In this document: positions 1 to 6,862 of the stretch, in pieces
How positions within the stretch are numbered: position 1 is the stretch's first letter
How the letters are laid out: each line of letters begins with the position of its first letter
Source: Bacteroidales bacterium
GTDB taxonomy: Bacteria; Bacteroidota; Bacteroidia; Bacteroidales; UBA7960
Direction of reading: 5' to 3'
Assembly (NCBI GenBank): GCA_003553005.1
Contig: PUPG01000227.1
Location: 1 to 10,892, forward strand
Length of the DNA: 10,892 bases
Notes under the pieces: generated by a model
Seen by the model: only the letters and a program-made list of their open reading frames with translations
What the model was told of the DNA's origin: nothing
The model's database searches: none
Position numbers and translations under genes: made by a program

Positions 1-936
1 CAGGGAGTAATCCCTGGTCTCCGTGGTAAACAGCTCCCTGGGGTCCTTTACAAAGGCGCCCACACGTCCTTCTTCGGGTACCCTGATGTCGAGATGATGC
101 GTTTGTCCATCGCGCTCTACGGTCAGCGTGGTTTCCGTGCCAGCGTATTCAGCCACTTTTCTGGCAAACTGCTGAAAGCTCCAGGTCTCCTCACTGCCAA
201 TCCCTTTGATGTGGTCACCCTCCTGCACGCCAGCTTCTTTTGCCGGTGAGCCATCCAGGAAGCCGGATACGATGAACGGGAAACGGATGTCAATAAAGTC
301 TTGTCCGCGGGCAGCAATGATTTCGCCAAAGAATGACTCCGGCACATCAATATTGAATACACTGTCGTTTCTTTGCACGGTGACTTCCCTGATCTCGCCG
401 CGCGCAAAACCCTGCATCATCGAGGACCAGTCTTCCGGCGCTTCGCCGTTCAGGGCAAGGATGTGGTCACCGGAGCGCAGGCCTAACTCCTGACCAAGTC
501 TTTCGGCTTCTATCCCGTATTCAAGATTCTTCACCGGCAGGTATTCTTCCCCAGTGGTAAATAACATCATGATATAAATGAGTGCTGCCAGGATGATGTT
601 GAAAAATACCCCGCCAACCATCACCAGCAATCGTTGCCACGAAGGCCTGGAGCGAAACTCGTAAGGCTTGGGTGGCTGCTTCATCTGGTCTTTGTCCATC
701 GACTCATCAATCATGCCGGAAATTTTCACATAGCCGCCCAGGGGAAGCCAGCCCATTCCGTATTCGGTTTCTCCCCGCTTAACTTTAAACAAAGAAAACC
801 ACGGGTTGAAAAACAGGTAAAACTTCTCTACCCTGATGCCAAAGAGCCTGGCAAACAAAAAGTGACCAAACTCGTGGACTACGACCAAAATGCTTAGCGC
901 CAGAAAAAACTGTGCTGCCTGAATTACAATCTGCAT
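1..936 (-). CDS. rseP: RIP-type site-2 zinc metalloprotease RseP (partial, C-terminus outside window)
   Basis: This is an intramembrane protease of the RseP/S2P (M50) family, which cuts transmembrane anti-sigma factors or other membrane stubs in the inner membrane. The visible 312 residues start at the ATG complementary to 934-936, behind an A-rich leader with no Shine-Dalgarno, as is common in Bacteroidetes. The first membrane helix (about residues 5-28) carries the zinc-binding HEFGH at 21-25 with catalytic Glu22. Next come the RseP-type GGYVKISGM at 68-75, a second helix at about 102-126, and two PDZ-like domains at about 134-200 and 222-288, the second with a clear GSPAKEAGVQEGD. The C-terminal helices with the third zinc ligand (usually an LDG motif) lie beyond the left edge, so completeness cannot be judged. 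It sits 92 bases downstream of dxr on the same strand with no promoter-like box between, which suggests co-transcription. Family assignment is very secure; the substrate is unknown. Confidence 0.96.
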   Translation of the reverse strand, partial: MQIVIQAAQFFLALSILVVVHEFGHFLFARLFGIRVEKFYLFFNPWFSLFKVKRGETEYGMGWLPLGGYVKISGMIDESMDKDQMKQPPKPYEFRSRPSWQRLLVMVGGVFFNIILAALIYIMMLFTTGEEYLPVKNLEYGIEAERLGQELGLRSGDHILALNGEAPEDWSSMMQGFARGEIREVTVQRNDSVFNIDVPESFFGEIIAARGQDFIDIRFPFIVSGFLDGSPAKEAGVQEGDHIKGIGSEETWSFQQFARKVAEYAGTETTLTVERDGQTHHLDIRVPEEGRVGAFVKDPRELFTTETRDYSL

Positions 937-1028
937 ATTTTGTTTTTTGTTTTCTGTACGTATTCGATTTCACTAACCAGGGTGATCAGATTTCCTGCAA
1001 CAGGGCTTCATCGGGATAAACGGCCTGG

Positions 1029-2201
1029 TCAGGAAATTGTTTTCATCACCGCTTCTGCTTTTTTCCGGACTTCCCGGTCCGTTTCCAGCAAGAGCAAGGG
1101 GTCACCGGAGTTGCCTGCCTGCGCCCCATCCATGCATTGTTCAATCACTGCCGGAATATCGGTAAACCCGATCTTATTCTGCAAAAACGCTGCCACGGCA
1201 ACTTCGTTGGCGGCATTGAGGACACAGGGCATGATGCCACCCTGCTGCATGGCTTCCACAGCAAGATCCAGGCAAGGGTAATCCTTTTTGCCTACTGGCT
1301 CAAAACTCATCTGCCTGATTTGATCAATCTGTAGTCGGGGCAAATCCGAGTATTGGCGGGACGGGTAATCCAATGCAAATGCGATGGGGTGCCGCATGTC
1401 GGGAACACCCAGTTGCGCCTTCATCGAGCCATCGCAAAACTGGACGATGGCGTGTACAATGGATTGCGGATGGATAAGCACATCAATCTGATCCGCACGA
1501 AGCGAAAACAGCCATTTGGCTTCAATCATCTCCAGGCCTTTGTTCATCATGGTAGCCGAGTCGATGCTGATCTTATCGCCCATGTCCCAGTTGGGATGTT
1601 GCAAGGCTTGCTCCCTGGTCACCCCGCCAAGTTCGTGCTGCCTGAGGCCCCGGAAAGGTCCTCCACTGGCGGTAAGGTATATTTTTTCCAGGTGACTGGC
1701 ATCTTCGCCTGCCAGGCATTGCAGGACGGCGGAATGCTCCGAGTCGACGGGCAGTATGCGGGTCTGATGTTTTGCGGCCAGGCTGGTGATCAACTGGCCC
1801 GCCACCACCAGGCTTTCCTTGTTGGCAAGCAGGATTTTCTTGCCCAGGCTGATGGCGTGCAGCATTGGTTGCAGCCCTGAGATCCCGACCAGCGCGGTGA
1901 TCACCGTGTCGGCAGGTGCAAGCTCGCTGGCGTGGTGAATGGCCTCCGTTCCTGCATATACCTTCAGGGGAAGCCCTTTCAGCGCCTCTTGCACAAATGC
2001 CTGGTGCGCCTGATTTCCAATTACGACCGCTTCCGGGGTGAACCTGATCGCCTGTTTCACCAAAAGCTCCGCATTATTCATGGCAGTGAGCGTAACCACA
2101 CGATAACGGTCCCGTTGCTTGTCAATCACCTCCAGGGCCTGTTGACCAACCGAACCCGTAGATCCAAGAATGGCAATATTTCGGGTTTCTGCAATCGTCA
2201 T
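1029..2201 (-). CDS. dxr: 1-deoxy-D-xylulose 5-phosphate reductoisomerase (DXR/IspC)
   Basis: This cytosolic enzyme converts 1-deoxy-D-xylulose 5-phosphate to 2-C-methyl-D-erythritol 4-phosphate with NADPH, the committed step of the MEP isoprenoid pathway. The 390-residue protein is of normal family length. It has the nucleotide-binding GSTGSVGQQ (13-21), LLANKESLV (124-131), the metal ligands Asp153 and Glu155 in PVDSEHS, TASGGPF (177-183), HPNWDMGDKISIDSATMMNK (202-221) followed by the third ligand Glu224, and LNAANEVAV near 328-336. A start 16 codons upstream (2249) is possible but would overlap the M23 gene by 52 bases. The ATG at 2201 places the NADPH loop at the usual distance from the N-terminus and overlaps the M23 stop as ATGA, implying translational coupling. 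No key residue is missing. Lying between an M23 peptidase and rseP, it is probably co-expressed with envelope genes. Confidence 0.97.
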   Translation of the reverse strand: MTIAETRNIAILGSTGSVGQQALEVIDKQRDRYRVVTLTAMNNAELLVKQAIRFTPEAVVIGNQAHQAFVQEALKGLPLKVYAGTEAIHHASELAPADTVITALVGISGLQPMLHAISLGKKILLANKESLVVAGQLITSLAAKHQTRILPVDSEHSAVLQCLAGEDASHLEKIYLTASGGPFRGLRQHELGGVTREQALQHPNWDMGDKISIDSATMMNKGLEMIEAKWLFSLRADQIDVLIHPQSIVHAIVQFCDGSMKAQLGVPDMRHPIAFALDYPSRQYSDLPRLQIDQIRQMSFEPVGKKDYPCLDLAVEAMQQGGIMPCVLNAANEVAVAAFLQNKIGFTDIPAVIEQCMDGAQAGNSGDPLLLLETDREVRKKAEAVMKTIS

Positions 2202-3076
2202 TGAAAGGAAATGTATTCTGCAGGATTGACCGGAATCCCGTTGAACCACAACTCAAAATGCAGGTGGGTCCCGGTAGAATAGAGCCCGGTGTCGCCAATG
2301 ATGGCAATCGGATCTCCGGCTTCGACCATGCTCCCTTCTTCTTTGAGCAGGCTGCTGTTGTGTTTATAAATCGAGACGATGTTCTGTTCATGCTGGATTC
2401 CGATCGTATAACCCGTTTCCATGGTCCAACCGGCGAATATCACCGTGCCGTCCAGCGTGGTTTTGATGATTTCATCCTGATCAGCCACGATGTCCACGCC
2501 GTAATGCCCTTCTGCCGGATCAAAATGGCTGCTGATCATGCCAATGGCGGGAGGGAAAAATGTAAAACGGCCCATGTCAGCAACCGCTTGTGCTTCCGTA
2601 TTGCGCCAGTAGTTGTTGGTAAACTCTTCGGCAAGCTCCATCTCAGCCCTTAACAACGAATCTTCGGGTGATCGCGGCAGTTCATCAATATCGATGGCGT
2701 CGGGGTCGCCAATGCTATCAGGTATCTCTTCGACAAGATCACGCCCTTCGGTGATATTGCGGATATTCATGATGTAAAGGTCTTTCTGTCTGAGCTGCTT
2801 TTCCAGTGTGTCTGCTCTTAATGAAAGCTCCCTGAGAACTTTGCGCGTGTTAAAGTCGGCATAACCCGGAATGTATTCTTTCAGGGGGGTAAAGGCAATC
2901 AAATAAATCGTGGCCACAACAAGCAAGATGACCATGGTGCCCGCTAGCACAAACACCTTGAACCGGGTAAGGCGAATGCTTAACCGCTCTTCCATGGTGT
3001 CGTCATTGAGAATCACCAGGCGATACTTATGGTGCAGCTTTTTAAATAAGCCTTTATCCGTTTCTTTTTCTTCCAT
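2198..3076 (-). CDS. Membrane-anchored M23 (LytM-type) peptidoglycan endopeptidase
   Basis: This 292-residue protein has an N-terminal cytoplasmic stretch, one membrane helix (about 41-62), a probable coiled-coil or linker (about 75-165) and a C-terminal LytM/M23 domain (about 175-290) that would lie in the periplasm. All expected zinc and catalytic positions are present: His191 and Asp195 in HYGVD, His239 in YKHNS, and His271/His273 in HLHFE. It is therefore predicted to be an active endopeptidase that cleaves peptide cross-links in peptidoglycan, not a degenerate EnvC/NlpD-style activator. The absence of a cleavable signal peptide and the single anchor helix resemble many Bacteroidetes M23 proteins. 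It is the first gene of the leftward M23-dxr-rseP operon and is divergent from porW. A bactofilin lies about 2.9 kb away across the divergent promoter; M23 peptidases and bactofilins act together in cell-shape control in some bacteria, but that link is inference here. Confidence 0.93.
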   Translation of the reverse strand: MEEKETDKGLFKKLHHKYRLVILNDDTMEERLSIRLTRFKVFVLAGTMVILLVVATIYLIAFTPLKEYIPGYADFNTRKVLRELSLRADTLEKQLRQKDLYIMNIRNITEGRDLVEEIPDSIGDPDAIDIDELPRSPEDSLLRAEMELAEEFTNNYWRNTEAQAVADMGRFTFFPPAIGMISSHFDPAEGHYGVDIVADQDEIIKTTLDGTVIFAGWTMETGYTIGIQHEQNIVSIYKHNSSLLKEEGSMVEAGDPIAIIGDTGLYSTGTHLHFELWFNGIPVNPAEYISFQ

Positions 3077-3112
3077 GTGCGAGGAGGGCTGTTCCCCCGG
3101 TCAAAATCCATG

Positions 3113-3120
3113 CAAAATTA
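3113..3120 (-). promoter_or_regulatory. Putative Bacteroidetes -7 box for the M23-dxr-rseP operon
   Basis: Read on the minus strand this is TAATTTTG, an exact match to the Bacteroidetes -7 element TAnnTTTG. It lies 36 bases upstream of the M23 start codon, giving a leader of about 30 bases, a usual distance. I could not find a convincing -33 TTG partner 19-21 bases further upstream, so the call rests on the -7 match and position alone. Confidence 0.45.
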
Positions 3121-3143
3121 ATCATTTTTAGCCGGAAAACCGA

Positions 3144-3153
3144 CTTTTAAAAG
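3144..3153. repeat. Perfect 10-bp palindrome in the divergent intergenic region
   Basis: CTTTTAAAAG is its own reverse complement and lies near the midpoint between the two oppositely oriented -7-like boxes (3113-3120 and 3192-3199). An overlapping AAGCTT (3151-3156) is also palindromic. A shared operator for both operons is possible, but a short A/T-rich palindrome can occur by chance in intergenic DNA. Confidence 0.25.
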
Positions 3154-3191
3154 CTTGGATATCCCATATAATGTTTTTAAAAAATGAACGT

Positions 3192-3199
3192 TATCTTTG
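3192..3199 (+). promoter_or_regulatory. Putative Bacteroidetes -7 box for porW/sprE
   Basis: TATCTTTG matches TAnnTTTG exactly. Transcription would begin near 3203-3206, downstream of the most upstream in-frame ATG (3171), so that ATG could not be used from this promoter. A good -33 TTG is not present at the ideal spacing; the nearest is an ATG triplet at 3171-3173 with 18 bases between. A chance match cannot be excluded. Confidence 0.4.
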
Positions 3200-3236
3200 T
3201 GGTTTAATGATGATGCACATGCACACACTCCGGAAA

Positions 3237-5870
3237 ATGTTTATTCGGGCCTTGCCAATGTTGGGTCCTGTCCTTTTTTTATTCCTCGTCCAGGGCTGTT
3301 CGACCCAGAAAGATTCTTTCGTTAACCGGACTTTCCACGAAATCAATGCCAAATACAATGGCTATTTCAATGCTAAGGAGATTTATGAGGAGAGCATGAA
3401 GACCTTGTCGGAGGCCCATTCCGACAATTACGAACAGGTGTTGTCGGTATTCAGGTATGGGGCAGAACAGGATGCTGCCTCCATCAGCAGCAACATGGAT
3501 GTAATTTATGAAAAAGCAAGCCTGGTGATTCGCCGGCATTCGATGGACATCCGTGGCGAAGAACATAACAAGTGGATTGATGAGTCCTATTACCTGATCG
3601 GCCGCTCACACTTTTTTAAGCGCGACTTTACGCTGGCCATCCTCACTTTTGAATACATCATCAGGCAGTACGACACAAAACGAAGCTACGATGCCAAGGT
3701 TTGGATTGCCAAATCTTACAATGAGCAGGAAAGATATGAGCAGGCCCTGCGGCTTCTGGAGACACTTGAGCGGCGTTATCACGATGGCTTGCTGAACGAG
3801 GAGACCGTGGCCATGTTTCGCAAGGCTTATGCTGACCATTACATTCGCCAGGAAAAATATGAACAGGCAGCCAGGCAGTTGGAAGCCGGATTGCCTTATG
3901 TAGATGGACGCCATGAAAAAGCCAGGCTTACTTTTATCCAGGCACAGCTATATCACCATTCCGGACAGTTTGCCCGGGCCCAGGAAACCTATGAACGGGT
4001 GCTGGATATGCGGGCAGGCAGGGAAATGCGATTTCAGGCACGCATAGGCATGGCGCAGGCTTATGACCCGGCTGTAGGCGGCAGCGACTTCATACGCGAG
4101 GAGCTGATGGACATGATGGGAGATAGCCGGTATGACGAATTCCAGGATCAGATTTACTATGCCCTTGCACAATTGTATATGCGTCAAGGTGATGAAGAGC
4201 GGGCCGTGGAAAACTACCTGACTTCAACTGAAGTGAGCCAGGGCAATGATTTCCAGAAAGGCTTGTCCTTCTTACGTCTTGGCGAAATTTACTTTGATCG
4301 TCCGGATTATCCGCAGGCAAACCAGTATTATGACAGCGCCACTACGTTCTTGCCCGGCAGCTACGATGAGATTGATGCGGTAAGGGAGCGCCAGCAGGTG
4401 TTATCAGGGCTGGCTCAGCTCAGCGAAGTGATTGCCCGCGAGGACAGTTTGCAGCATCTCGCCAGCCTATCGTCCGATGAGCAAGATGCCATCGTGGCTG
4501 ATATCATTGAAGATCTTCGGGAGAAAGAACGCCAGCAACAGGAGGCTGAGCGGCAAAGGCAACAGGAAATGCGTGATGCCGGCCGGGCTGCCCGGCAGGG
4601 TCAACGCACGGGATCCCAGGGAGGCGGGTGGTATTTTTATAACACAAGCGCCATGGCCAATGGAGAAATGGAGTTTTTTAGCAATTTTGGAGACAGGCCC
4701 CTGGAAGACCTCTGGAGAATCAGCAACCGGCAAATGGCTGCTGCTGACTTTGGCGGCTTTGACGACATGGCCGGATTTGATGATCTGCTGGCTGAAGAAG
4801 AGGATACCCTGGAACTCGATGAGTTCGACCCGGAAACCTATCTCAGAAATATCCCCAACTCCGAAGAGCAAATGAATACCTCCATTGAGCGGCAGGTGCA
4901 GGCCTATTTTAACAAGGCCATGCTTTTCAGGGAAAGATTGAATGATCTCGAAAACGCAATCGAAAGCTTTACGGAGCTGGTCAATAACTTCGACGGTTCA
5001 GGCAAGGAAATGCAGGCCTATTATTACCTGTACCACATGCATCGGGAGACAGGCAATCATGCTGCAGCCGAACAAATCAAAAACAAGCTTCTTGATAACT
5101 ACCCGGATAGTGAATATGCAATGATCATCGGTGATCCTGATTATGCGGATAACATGAGGCAAAGGCAAAACCTTGCCAATGAGTTGTACGAACAGAGTTA
5201 CAGGGCATTTTTTGCGGGAAGGTACGACGTAATCGCTGACAACAGGTCAGCACTGGATACCTTGGAAGTGTCGCGCGAACTGGAGGCAAAATTTGCCTAC
5301 CTGCACGCCATGGCCCTGGGCAAAAATGATGACCAGGAGTTGTTTATGACAGAACTGCAGCACGTAGTAGACCATTACGAGGGAACGCCAGTGCATCAGC
5401 CAGCCTCTGTCTTGCTGGCATCCCTGCATGAAGCGGAAGAAGAGCGGTTGGCCGCTGAACCTCCGGAGTCGCGTCGCACGGAAAGGGAGCCCATTGAAAC
5501 CCCCTACAACTATTCCCCGGATGCCGTGCACTTCTTTGTGCTGCTTGTTCAAACCGACCAGCACGACCCGGCAGAAATCAATGCGGCAATCACGGGGTTC
5601 AATGAGGAGCATTTTGAAGAAGAGAACCTCTCAGTAAACAACATTTATTTTGAGGAAGGCAAACAGTTGCTGACCATTACCAATTTCCAGAATATGGAAA
5701 GCGGCATGGCGTATTATCAGCAATGGCAGGAACACGAAGAACTTGAAAATGTGCGTTCAGCATACATTGAGCCCTTCGTGATCTCTGTGGATAACTATCC
5801 GATGTTTTACCAGGACAAGGAAATAGCCGACTACCGCATCTTCTTTGATCACTATTATTTGGAAATCTGA
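3237..5870 (+). CDS. porW: PorW/SprE-type TPR lipoprotein of the type IX secretion and gliding machinery
   Basis: This is a large lipoprotein of the PorW (Porphyromonas) / SprE (Flavobacterium) family, required for type IX secretion. PorW has been linked to bridging the PorK/PorN ring and the Sov translocon. With the start at 3237 it has 877 residues: a short signal peptide ending LVQGC with lipidated Cys21 (Gln at -2 is slightly atypical), the family N-terminus around NAKYNGYFNAKE, then many TPR-like helical pairs (about 60-410). A Glu/Gln/Arg-rich coiled segment (about 420-455) follows, then the family signature GGGWYFYN with Trp465 and an FG-x-RPLEDLWR continuation, an acidic linker, more TPR-like repeats, and a conserved C-terminal domain ending in IADYRIFFDHYYLEI. 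In-frame ATGs also exist at 3171, 3207, 3210, 3213 and 3219. I chose 3237 because it gives a compact signal peptide and a leader of about 30 bases behind the box at 3192. Family call strong; start uncertain. Confidence 0.9.
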   Translation: MFIRALPMLGPVLFLFLVQGCSTQKDSFVNRTFHEINAKYNGYFNAKEIYEESMKTLSEAHSDNYEQVLSVFRYGAEQDAASISSNMDVIYEKASLVIRRHSMDIRGEEHNKWIDESYYLIGRSHFFKRDFTLAILTFEYIIRQYDTKRSYDAKVWIAKSYNEQERYEQALRLLETLERRYHDGLLNEETVAMFRKAYADHYIRQEKYEQAARQLEAGLPYVDGRHEKARLTFIQAQLYHHSGQFARAQETYERVLDMRAGREMRFQARIGMAQAYDPAVGGSDFIREELMDMMGDSRYDEFQDQIYYALAQLYMRQGDEERAVENYLTSTEVSQGNDFQKGLSFLRLGEIYFDRPDYPQANQYYDSATTFLPGSYDEIDAVRERQQVLSGLAQLSEVIAREDSLQHLASLSSDEQDAIVADIIEDLREKERQQQEAERQRQQEMRDAGRAARQGQRTGSQGGGWYFYNTSAMANGEMEFFSNFGDRPLEDLWRISNRQMAAADFGGFDDMAGFDDLLAEEEDTLELDEFDPETYLRNIPNSEEQMNTSIERQVQAYFNKAMLFRERLNDLENAIESFTELVNNFDGSGKEMQAYYYLYHMHRETGNHAAAEQIKNKLLDNYPDSEYAMIIGDPDYADNMRQRQNLANELYEQSYRAFFAGRYDVIADNRSALDTLEVSRELEAKFAYLHAMALGKNDDQELFMTELQHVVDHYEGTPVHQPASVLLASLHEAEEERLAAEPPESRRTEREPIETPYNYSPDAVHFFVLLVQTDQHDPAEINAAITGFNEEHFEEENLSVNNIYFEEGKQLLTITNFQNMESGMAYYQQWQEHEELENVRSAYIEPFVISVDNYPMFYQDKEIADYRIFFDHYYLEI

Positions 5871-5893
5871 TCCCCTTAATTTGAACTTTTTCT

Positions 5894-5901
5894 TACTTTT
5901 G
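5894..5901 (+). promoter_or_regulatory. Putative Bacteroidetes -7 box upstream of the bactofilin-atp gene set
   Basis: TACTTTTG matches TAnnTTTG and is followed by GCGG, giving a leader of roughly 58 bases before the bactofilin ATG at 5963. It lies in the 92-base gap after porW and would let the bactofilin and ATP synthase genes be transcribed separately from porW. A TTTG at 5880-5883 is too close to be the -33 element. A small inverted repeat GCGG-AA-CCGC (5901-5910) overlaps the expected transcription start. No terminator-like hairpin with a T-tract follows the porW stop, so read-through is also likely. Confidence 0.45.
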
Positions 5902-5962
5902 CGGAACCGCTTGATTGCAACGCGTGCACAAGAATCGCTAACTCCTAAAAAGATACCATATC

Positions 5963-6349
5963 ATGGCCAAGCAGAAAGAAACAGACCATACAGCTATTAA
6001 CCTGGTAGGCTCAGGAACAACCATTAAGGGTGAGATCGAATCCAAAGGAGATATCCGCGTGGATGGTAAAGTTATTGGCGAGCTACGTTCCAAGGGAAAG
6101 ATCGTTTTAGGAGATACGGGTGTGATAGAAGGAGACATCTATTGCGCCAACGCCGATTTTTCCGGGAGGGTTGAAGGAAAGGCTGACGTGACTGAGCTGC
6201 TTTCATTGAAGGCTTCGGCAGTATTCCAGGGCGACATCATCACCAATAAACTCTCAATAGAACCCGGAGCGAAATTTTCCGGTACCTGTACCATGGATCA
6301 GGAGAAGGCTTCTGGCGGCCATGAAGCTGGCAAGGGGAAAGATAAATAA
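5963..6349 (+). CDS. Bactofilin (polymer-forming cytoskeletal protein)
   Basis: This 128-residue protein is a bactofilin, a family that forms nucleotide-independent filaments from a right-handed beta-helix and scaffolds enzymes or morphology proteins at the inner membrane. The core, about residues 12-110, shows the glycine-punctuated short beta-strand repeats of the family: GTTIKGEIESKGDIRVDGKV, then GKIVLGDTGVIEGDIYC, then GRVEGKADVTELLSLKASAV and the rest of the ladder. The N-terminus is short and polar, and the tail (about 111-128) is Gly/Lys/Glu-rich and probably disordered, as is usual. There is no membrane helix or signal peptide, so it is cytosolic or peripherally membrane-bound. It follows porW by 92 bases and precedes the AtpI-like gene by 39 bases. 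Family assignment is secure; which partner it organises (M23 peptidase, secretion machinery or another) is not shown by the sequence. Confidence 0.95.
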   Translation: MAKQKETDHTAINLVGSGTTIKGEIESKGDIRVDGKVIGELRSKGKIVLGDTGVIEGDIYCANADFSGRVEGKADVTELLSLKASAVFQGDIITNKLSIEPGAKFSGTCTMDQEKASGGHEAGKGKDK

Positions 6350-6388
6350 TCGCGATTCACCCGGGTTACCGTTGCAAGCAGTATTGAC

Positions 6389-6781
6389 ATGTCCACAACA
6401 TCATGGTCAAGGCTGAAGACCTTCACCAGGAAGCTTACCATTTACTCATTGGTCTTGCTTGCTGCATATGCCCTATTCATCTTGTTGCTCCCCGGGCGCT
6501 TTGTGTCTGATGTATACTTTGCTTTCATTCCCTTTTTCTATCTGGTTACCCTGCTTACCAAACTGATATTGGCACGACAGCAAGCCAGATCCAGCCAGGC
6601 TTTTGCCAATGGATTCATCCTGACCACGATAATCCGTTTCATGTTTTATGTGGCTGTTTTGTTGATCTACTCATTCAGCTTTCCGGATGACGCCATCCCT
6701 TTTATTATCACCTTTTTCGTGTTCTATTTCATGTATTCCATGATTGAGGTGTCCCATCTGTATCATAATTTGAAAAAATAA
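6389..6781 (+). CDS. Small four-helix membrane protein, AtpI-like, preceding the ATP synthase genes
   Basis: This 130-residue protein has four predicted membrane helices (about 16-35, 41-61, 74-96 and 102-124), a positively charged N-terminus and a short C-terminal tail ending in two lysines. Size, topology and location just ahead of atpB match the AtpI (Atp1/uncI) type of accessory protein, which is implicated in c-ring assembly or stability and Mg2+ supply. I see no strong sequence motif that proves AtpI membership, so the call is based mainly on context and topology. Bacteroidetes often have an uncharacterised protein of this kind here, in some lineages with a separate AtpZ of about 70-75 residues. 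I find no AtpZ reading frame in the 39 bases upstream or the 81 bases downstream. The C-terminal part of helix 4 contains an acidic and a histidine residue (IEVSHLY), typical of the position but of unknown role. Confidence 0.7.
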   Translation: MSTTSWSRLKTFTRKLTIYSLVLLAAYALFILLLPGRFVSDVYFAFIPFFYLVTLLTKLILARQQARSSQAFANGFILTTIIRFMFYVAVLLIYSFSFPDDAIPFIITFFVFYFMYSMIEVSHLYHNLKK

Positions 6782-6862
6782 CGTTATTCAGTAGAGTGCA
6801 AACATATTGTGATACAAATTGGTTGACTATGACATACCTGGTTACTTAAAACACCTCAATAT

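Noticed and set aside
1353..1880. 175-codon plus-strand open frame
   Set aside because: It lies entirely opposite dxr, whose minus-strand product matches the family from end to end; the plus-strand translation has no recognisable motif.
2199..2249. Longer dxr start at 2249
   Set aside because: It would add 16 residues with no family counterpart and overlap the M23 coding region by 52 bases; the ATGA-overlapping start at 2201 fits better.
4578..4600. GC-rich inverted repeat resembling a terminator stem
   Set aside because: It lies inside the porW coding region (Gly-Arg-Ala-rich codons) with no T-tract after it.
4432..4875. Overlapping plus-strand (147 codons) and minus-strand (134 codons) open frames inside porW
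   Set aside because: The porW frame is continuous through this stretch and carries the family signature GGGWYFYN; the other frames are shadows.
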